A stretch of DNA of 64,000 bases from Ligula intestinalis (Eukaryota > Platyhelminthes > Cestoda > Diphyllobothriidea > Diphyllobothriidae): assembly GCA_036362985.1 (NCBI GenBank), contig JAYGXS010000003.1:77916778-77980777 (forward strand). The letters run 5' to 3'. Position 1 is the first letter of the stretch; every line of letters starts with the position of its first letter. Made by a program: the position numbers and the translations under genes. Under the pieces are notes generated by a model. It saw only the letters and a list, made by a program, of their open reading frames with translations. It was not told where the DNA came from and searched no databases. Positions 57,691-64,000 of the stretch are shown here, in pieces.

Positions 57691-58044
57691 CTCAATGGAC
57701 TGCCATGCGAACCGCATCAAGGAATTAATAGTGGCAGCAATAAGGTGCCAGAATAATTCCGTTCGACCCAAGCCCACGAAAACGTATGCGCACAGAACGA
57801 CCGTCAACGACAGCGAAACCCAGTAAAGAGATGGAGGCAGTATGGACTGCGGCGAGGAAGGGTACGGTGTTACGTACAGAACTGCAAGAATGTTAGGCAT
57901 ATTGGCTAAGTTACTTAATGGAAAATGAGTTCAAGCACCGCGGACGACAGCTAGCATGTTATAGACAGAGATTCATCGTCGAAACCGATTGGTGAGCGCC
58001 GATCTACCACTGGGTATATTGCCGATCGGAACCGGCAACGTAAA

Positions 58045-58145
58045 GAGCCCGTGGCCCGTGTGACCCGGGTTCGAGCCTCGAGTGGGACACCACCTGGGGT
58101 TGGGTATGGCCGGCTGATGACGGCTTATAAGCCAGAAATGTTTCT
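58045..58145 (+). repeat. tRNA-derived SINE, 5' part decayed
   Basis: GACCCGGGTTCGAGCCTCGA (B box), GTGGGACACCACCTGGGGTT, GGGTATGGCCGGCTGATGAC, GGCTTATAAGCCAGAAATG. The best-preserved example of the family body. Confidence 0.75.
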
Positions 58146-58149
58146 TTTA

Positions 58150-59340
58150 AAGCGACAGATGCATTTTTTCAAGCACAAAATTGGAAGGGAACGACAGTTG
58201 TCACAAAATCAACACACAACAAATAGAGCACATGATTTCTCCATGTTTTCTACAGAACATATTTGCACTTAGAAGAGTTTCAAAACCAATGCGAAAAATG
58301 AAAACAACTTAAGTCATCTTTAGCAAACATTCTTTTTTGCAGGCAGTTTATCTGAAAGCTCGCATCCTGTCATGACTGGACTGACACATTGCAATTAGTG
58401 TTACGAGTTCACCTGGGTAACCATTTCTAATCGAACAGGCATTTCAAAATTTTCGTCTACAGTTTAGGAGATAGGCCCGCCACTGTAGTAGTGCGTATAC
58501 CGCCGATCATATGACCTCGAGGCAACAGTGAGCTCCTCCACCCTCCACCCCTTTTAATTTCCACGGAAATGCACGAACTTGGCGTAAATCATTTGGAATA
58601 AAACATCGTTTGACTCACTCCGGAAGTTAAGATAAATACTTCAACTGACATATATCAGCTACGGCAGAGGCAAACCCCGTAGTATCCACAAGCTGCTAGC
58701 AGACGGTCAGTGCTATAACAATACCTAATTATCTGGCATACTGAGAGAGCGCCGGTACCAGATAAAAGTTCTGCTTATTCAAATATCCGTATGGACTTCC
58801 GCGCGGGGAGCCGAAAAAAGGGCTTTGTCTTGGCAGACAATAGTCCAAGTTTGCGCAGTTTAATTTTTGCAGAAATTAAGGCTGACTGAAAACTGATTTT
58901 TTTCGACTCGATAAATCTGACGCCTATCACTTGTTGCCGGCTCGAATTGCATGCGAAACACCTCTCTGTCTCGGCCGTATACTTGAAATGCTACGATCGG
59001 CTGTGTGTATTCTTCTACGAGAATTGTTTAAACGTGGCAGAAAGAGTGAGAGAGAGAGATGCGAGTAGATGGCCTCCAGCTCCGCTTAGGTGACCTTGAC
59101 AGTAGCGCACAACGGCAAAATGTGCGACAGAAGAAGGACGCGCCAAAAGGCTTAAATCATTCCAGTCGCACACAAGTCACCATTCCACATTACGCACAAA
59201 CATAATGGCGTTCAGGTCTTCCCATCTGGCTCTTTTGTAGGCAGGAGGCACCCCCCCCCCGTTTCCGGGTTCCCCCTTGTGCACTTGCTGTAGAGCTCTG
59301 CGCAGACTAATGGGACGGAATCAGGGCGGACCGCTTTAGA
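58150..59340. other. stretch without recognised elements
   Basis: No known domain in any frame. A GAGAGAGAGA run lies at 59050-59060. Confidence 0.4.
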
Positions 59341-59344
59341 AGAC

Positions 59345-59502
59345 GAAGAAGTGATCACTGGAGCAAGAGTTTTATTGTCCTGACGTTTTAGATTCCCTCG
59401 GGAATCCTTAGTCAAAGGTAATCGAAGAACAGTCTGAAACATGCGCAGATAAGGGTGATGCATGCACAGATTGCACGGTATTTATAATTCGTAGCGGTCA
59501 CG
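59345..59502 (-). repeat. inverted pLTR, left copy (PLE unit at 59.5 kb)
   Basis: Reverse complement of 59995-60133 with moderate divergence: GTGACCGCTACGAA, TATAAATACCGTGCAATC, then a GGATTCC-CGAG-GGAATC hairpin and AAAACGTCAGGACAATAAAAC. The GAAA of the motif has become TAAA. Confidence 0.7.
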
Positions 59503-59515
59503 GCAGGAAACGCCT

Positions 59516-59866
59516 GGAGTCGTTTACCGGATCTGCTGCAGTTGTGGACAAAGCAACTACGTCGGAGAAACCGGGAAATTACTCCGGACGCGAATGGCCG
59601 AGCATGCAGTGGCGGTGAGGAAGAAAGACGTCAACTCCCAGGTTGCAGCTCACTCGACGGGACCCGGCTATATTTTCAAGTTTGACAAGGCCGAAATTCT
59701 GGCAAGAGGTGACAACCGCGTGAGCCGCGAGCTGCTCAAGTCATTGTTCTCAGGCCCCCAGTACATCAACAAACGCAACGATTGGGCGTTCCCATACGGT
59801 GTACTGAGACATTGCCTGAGCAAAAGAATCAGTCACGTGGGAAGGACCGGGCGACAGTGGGCATAA
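59516..59866 (+). mobile_element. PLE GIY-YIG nuclease remnant (family X)
   Basis: Uninterrupted for about 117 codons: GVVYRICCSCGQSNYVGETG, RTRMAEHAVAVRKKDVNSQV, KFDKAEILARGDNRVSRELL, to a stop. It contains the Y-x-I-C-C-x-C, Y-V-G and R-M-A-E-H residues of the nuclease. The RT is missing, so it could not act alone as a retroelement. Confidence 0.82.
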
Positions 59867-59994
59867 TTGTCGCGCAATTATCAAACCCGCATCCGACGCG
59901 GAGAATAACACTGTGGCAATAAATGAGCAATCACCGCACCAATTAAGACCTCAAGCGGTGGCTACACGAACTTAAAATTAAAGTACGCATGTGG

Positions 59995-60133
59995 GTGACC
60001 GCTACGAACTATAAATACCGTGCAATTTGTGCATGTCTCAAACTTGTTTACGATTACCTATGACTAAGGATTCCCGAAGGAATCCGAAACGTCATGACAC
60101 TAAAATTCTTGTTCCAGTGATCGCTTCTTCGGC
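59995..60133 (+). repeat. inverted pLTR, right copy, with hammerhead-like motif
   Basis: CTATAAATACCGTGCAA at 60009, then ATGACTAA, a perfect 7-bp GGATTCC-CGAA-GGAATCC hairpin, GAAACGTC (60086-60093) and TAAAATTCTTGTTCCAGTGA. The strong stem contrasts with the decayed CUGANGA box. Confidence 0.7.
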
Positions 60134-60139
60134 TTTTGA

Positions 60140-62340
60140 ACTGCTTCCTGAAACTCGCATATTCAATTCGATTGGCGAATCGATTTGCTTAGGATGTCTG
60201 CTCTACAGTCCTCGTAACAAGTGGTACAGTAAAGGAAGCATGGTAACTGAGGGTTCCTAATGATAATCACACTTATTCTAGGCGTAGGTGGGATATATAT
60301 ATATCAATTTTAAGAGAAAATGCATAAGTATCGCGTGCTTTGTAGGCAATTGTCCATAAGTAATCTAGTTGTATTCTATTCTTGAAGTTATTGCAAAATT
60401 CAGTCGGGATACCCTTACTCCCTTCCGTGGTTTACTGCCCCTTTAAAACTGCATTATTTTGAGTCACAGGAAAACGCTCGCATAGACAAGTGATCCCATG
60501 CAAATGCAGGGATCCGAGTTGCTGCTTTTATTCCCTCGCTTTGCTAAAATCCTTCCTAGTTGTATCTAAACATCATTATGAAACACTCGTCTGCTTGACT
60601 TACCAAAGAATGTTATACGGACCTCGTCGGACTAATACATGGTTATAAACTCATTTTGTCAGAACTTTGCCTTTGTAGGTTTTAGGTCCCGTGCCTCTGC
60701 ATCCGATCTCCACAGTGGGTTTTGGACTGGAGAGAGATCCTGAAACTGGTGACACAGTACCCGTCAGTCCGGTTAGCATTGTGCGCAAATTAGCGTTGCG
60801 GTGGATCGCCGTGACAGCGACGGTCGACGCGGTCGCATGCAGGCGAAACCCCGCCCCCACACCCTAGCGAAGATACCCAGGCGACGTCATCAAGTGTGCG
60901 AGCGGAGTCCACTTAAGCCGCCTGTTTGAATCACTCTGATTTAACAACAATATCACAATCACTAGCAGCAGCGGTGCGAAATTGGCGCGGGACCAATCAG
61001 CCCAGTAAAACACAGACACCCTCTCTCTCTCTCTTCCCGCCTCCCATTGAACACTAAAGTTACGCAACCTAATTCAGCCCTCAAGCACCGTGAGAGACAG
61101 CGTAGCGAGAGTGCTCCGCTAAACGGCGGCTGAGCTATGACTCGTAGTCGGACGCAGCACATCTGCGCAAATCTGGTTGAGTCAGAAGAAGGGTGCGAAG
61201 AAGTGTACACAGGCGTGTGCACACAGCCTGAGTACACATATGTGTGTGTGCACACATCGAGTGAAGTTCACGTTCGGACCTGGTCACGCACACGTAAGCG
61301 CAACCAGAGGTCTCCGACGTCAGCCTCCACAAACACCCCGCCTCCACCTCCCCCCTCACCCACGCCTGCCCTCTAAAACGAGAGCCGGACTAATTCAGTA
61401 CAACTTAGGCAGACTAGCAGTGAAAAGGATGAAACGTCCATGCGCAGAAAGAAAGCTCAGTTCAGCCTTTTTGCAACAGCGCGTCAGTACAGCACGTCTA
61501 AATCAATAACCCACTAGGTGGCTCGGTGGTTAATGTTCGACCATCGGTTTCGATCGTGTCCATGGTATGTTTCACAACGTGGTGGTGCCAGGACGGTGAC
61601 TTCCACGTGAATAGGTTTGAAGTTACCTACCATCTGCAGCACTCTTTCGCCCTCCTCACCCTGGGTCCAGAGATGAGAGAGGGCGCAGGCCCACACACAC
61701 GTACCTATAGCAGCAGTATCTTAGTATCTGAGATGACACAGCCTGGTGAATAGAGTTGAGAGGGCGGAAACCAAGACATACGCTCCTCTGCTCAGGGCCC
61801 AAAGCATGTACTTACTCGAAATAGTTTAAACCCAGGCTCACACTCCTTGTTGAGACAAGGGGCATGAGCCCCCCAGTGTTTACTTAAATCCAGCGTCACT
61901 TCTGACGAATTTTAGCGTCAGAAATAGTACTGACACTAAGACTCGGCTATATTTATAGCCAATAGTAGTAGAAACAGCAGTATCCGTATCAGTCTCGGCC
62001 TCTTTGGGGCTGTCTTCACAACTTCTATGGGTGAATGAGGGTAGACATTACAGTAATACCAGTGCGAAAGGCTACTGTCACTGAAGGCCGCATTAAGAAG
62101 GAGCTATGGGCGCCTGCCTAACAGTCTGCCAGTCAACTGCTCCATACCACGCAACAAACAATGGACTGACTGCGCGGTACGAATTATTCTGCCAGTTGGC
62201 AACCTTCCAGGCCACGGATTCTAGCGCACCGTGATAGCTTCAAACGCGTCACATTGTTTATACTGTGGGAAGAATAGCGCTGAGCCGTCGACCTTACTAT
62301 CTCCCCTACAGCTATCATGAGGCCACTGTCCGAGCCGGTC
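60140..62340. other. stretch without recognised gene
   Basis: It contains (TA)n at 60296-60305, (CT)n at 61019-61032 and TGTGTGTG-rich DNA at 61230-61252. GTAGGTGGCTCGGTGGTTAA-like sequence at 61516 may be a decayed tRNA-like head. A minus frame at 60651-60860 has no clear match. Confidence 0.4.
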
Positions 62341-62349
62341 AGTTGTCTT

Positions 62350-62500
62350 ATATGAAACCTCAATGGTAGGACGTTGGATTTTAAAACGCTCTAGGACGAA
62401 AGGATCTGTGTCCGAATCGTACGGATTTGGTATGATGGGCTGGTTGGCAGAAATTGTCATTGCAGTTCCCCATGCCTTTGTCAATCCTTCTTTCTGTGTG
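62350..62500 (+). repeat. tRNA-derived SINE, decayed
   Basis: GGTAGGACGTTGGATTTTAA, TGTGTCCGAATCGTACGGAT, TTGGTATGATGGGCTGGTTG, then GCAGAAATTGTCATTGCAGT. Confidence 0.6.
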
Positions 62501-62894
62501 ATTACTCGTCAACAGGATATTATCTTATGCTCTCTAAATTGGTAGCGTGGTATATGTAGGGGAACAACCTGCGGGCTAGATCAAGGCACGGCAAGTGAGA
62601 TTTGAGATGCGCTGCCATAGCAAATACCGTACATGGGTGGTTGTGATGGCACGGGTGGATAAAGGATCACGCCGTACCTGTGCTCCATCCCGCCTCCAGT
62701 CTTCTTGCCTTTATTTTGACACCGGACACAGATTGAGGAAGGAAGAGGGAGATAGATGCGGTGAAAGTAAACGCGCAAAGCCGCCAGCCCTGCGCCACCA
62801 TGCTACGGAGCGCACACTAAACCTTGTCGAAAGCGACAGTTAAACTCTGCCGTAGGACTGCTGATGGGCACGAACAGGCGAATTCCAGAAAGTG

Positions 62895-63125
62895 ATTTAG
62901 AAGATGTGATCGCTGGAACAATGAGTCAACTTGCTGAGTCATTATCACACCAAAAGAGGTGATTAAATCGCGGCAATTAACAACTTGAACACGGACTGCC
63001 AATCCAGCAACGCATAAATTACTACCCGCAGCGGTGACTGAGAGAGCTGCCAGTTGGAGTACGCATGTGGTCACGCGGCCACTGCGTGCTATAAATACTG
63101 CACTCCGCCTGCCTTCATGACCCTT
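62895..63125 (+). repeat. PLE pLTR-like sequence upstream of a LINE
   Basis: GTGATCGCTGGAACAATGAG at the left, then GCGGCAATTAACAACTTG, GTACGCATGTGGTCACGCGG and GCTATAAATACTGCAC. These blocks occur in the same order in the 59.9-60.1 kb pLTR. No GAAA-type core was found after the TATA-like word. Confidence 0.5.
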
Positions 63126-63176
63126 AGCCACTGGTTCCCAAACAGCAAGCCTTCTCGTTGGTGGAACCGACTGTAC

Positions 63177-63258
63177 CCATCTCCGGATGGACCCATCTTC
63201 AGATGGACTCACCTCCGGATGGACCTATCTCCATATGGACCTATCTACGGATGGACTA
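63177..63258 (+). repeat. 16-nt tandem repeat, about five units
   Basis: Units like ATCTCCGGATGGACCC, ATCTTCAGATGGACTC, ACCTCCGGATGGACCT, ATCTCCATATGGACCT and ATCTACGGATGGACTA lie upstream of the LINE start codon. Confidence 0.85.
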
Positions 63259-63347
63259 CAGCAAAGAGCTGCACTTCCCTTACCCCCCCCCCCATACCAA
63301 AATTTGCCAGCATACATTTTTATGTCTCTATATCGTTTTTTTCGAGA

Positions 63348-63989
63348 ATGGATCTTCCTCATCCGGCGAGGTTGATCCGAATCCTTCTTCTTATTGCCGG
63401 CGTCAAGCCCAATCCGGGACCTGCTCAAGGATTAATCAGATGGTTCTGTTCTACCTGCGCCAAGCAGATCTACCCAAACCAAGCCTGTGTCTTGTGTGGG
63501 CCTTACAATAACTGGCAACACTTCCGCGCAAGAGGCACTAATTACTCGGATCTCAATTCCATCCACCAATACAGCGGCTCATCATACAGGTGCATAACCT
63601 GTCGTCATCCACGAAATGGGGCGGCTCACACTCCTGGACCCTCACTGCCACCACCACCTATGCCGCGGTCCGCCACGACTCAGGCTGCCTCACAACAACC
63701 CTCAGTACCGCCACCGCTTATGTCGTTGACCGTCCCAGACGCCTCACCACTTTCTGACCTCAAAATACTGCAGCTGAACTGTAATGGCCTTTCTGGTAAA
63801 ACAGATGAGATCATTAAACTCCTCCATGATCATGACATCAAAATAGCTGCTCTCCAGGAGTTAAAGCTGTCAGCAAAGTCGAAGGTCCCACGTTTCCCGG
63901 GCTTCGCCGTCATTCGAAGAGACAGAGCTCTAATGCCGGTGGTTGACTGGTCACTTTGGTTCACCAAAGTATCAAATACCAGGAGCTGA
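63348..63989 (+). mobile_element. LINE 5' end: 2A-like leader + apurinic-type endonuclease start
   Basis: From ATG 63348: MDLPHPARLIRILLLIAGVK then PNPGP (NPGP at 63411-63422), a C-x-x-C-rich segment (STCAKQIYPNQACVLC, RCITCRHP), a Pro-rich linker, then LKILQLNCNGLSGKTDEIIK, IAALQELKL (catalytic Asn and Glu of the endonuclease) and PRFPGFAVIRRDR. A frameshift near 63925 puts GGLVTLVHQSIKYQELNSAA in another frame behind a TGA. The element runs off the window. It resembles CR1/jockey-like LINEs that use 2A-type leaders. Confidence 0.82.
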
Positions 63990-64000
63990 ACTCTGCAGCA

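Noticed and set aside
60651..60860. Minus frame that might be an upstream Lgl exon (TGPKTYKGKVLTK resembling GPFPCKAITK)
   Set aside because: The match is only a few residues, there is no donor at the right place, and the rest of the frame does not fit the WD40 region.

Overview
The window looks like draft nuclear DNA of a parasitic flatworm, most likely a large-genome tapeworm. This is an inference from three things: the spread-out GT-AG exons of two conserved animal genes, the very high density of Penelope-like elements (PLEs), LINE fragments and tRNA-derived SINEs, and two 10-N assembly gaps (23683-23692 and 47912-47921). No bacterial-style operons, rRNA genes or CRISPR arrays were seen.

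Two host genes lie tail to tail. On the plus strand (3039-14570) are eight exons of a focal adhesion kinase (FAK/PTK2 family). They cover the catalytic and activation loops, the C-lobe of the kinase, a linker, and the focal-adhesion-targeting (FAT) domain up to the stop codon. The N-terminal FERM part and the kinase N-lobe are not in the window. On the minus strand (55011 down to about 27368) are eight exons of a Lethal giant larvae (Lgl/LLGL) polarity protein. They run from the middle of the WD40 region, through the aPKC-phosphorylated basic segment, into the C-terminal half. The N-terminal propellers, one expected exon between 49648 and 40324, and a certain C-terminus were not found. In both genes the intron phases match from exon to exon, apart from one uncertain FAK boundary.

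Almost everything else is repeats. (1) PLE remnants: one long reverse transcriptase plus GIY-YIG copy with an in-frame stop (about 17.0-19.4 kb), and GIY-YIG fragments at 32.7, 39.0, 47.1, 52.6, 56.4 and 59.5 kb. (2) LINE remnants: RTE-like 3' ends at 37, 44, 48, 50.5 and 55.5 kb, a tandem RNase H-bearing pair at 52.9-54.5 kb, C-terminal tails at 20 kb, and 5' ends with 2A-like peptides at 12, 35.6 and 63.4 kb. (3) LTR-like direct repeats at 7.8-9.5 kb. (4) About ten tRNA-derived SINE copies and one MITE-like element. (5) Microsatellites and degenerate telomere-like tracts.

The most interesting signal is a set of about sixteen small hammerhead-ribozyme-like motifs (a CUGANGA-like box, a short stem, GAAA, then usually an AATAAA-like run) sitting in PLE termini. 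Several are arranged as inverted pairs (minus copy, spacer or GIY-YIG remnant, plus copy): 3.4-3.97 kb inside a FAK intron, 38.45-39.61 kb, 42.94-43.26 kb, 59.35-60.14 kb, and tentatively 28.9-31.4 kb. The 42.9 kb case is a short palindrome with no coding sequence and may be a non-autonomous form.
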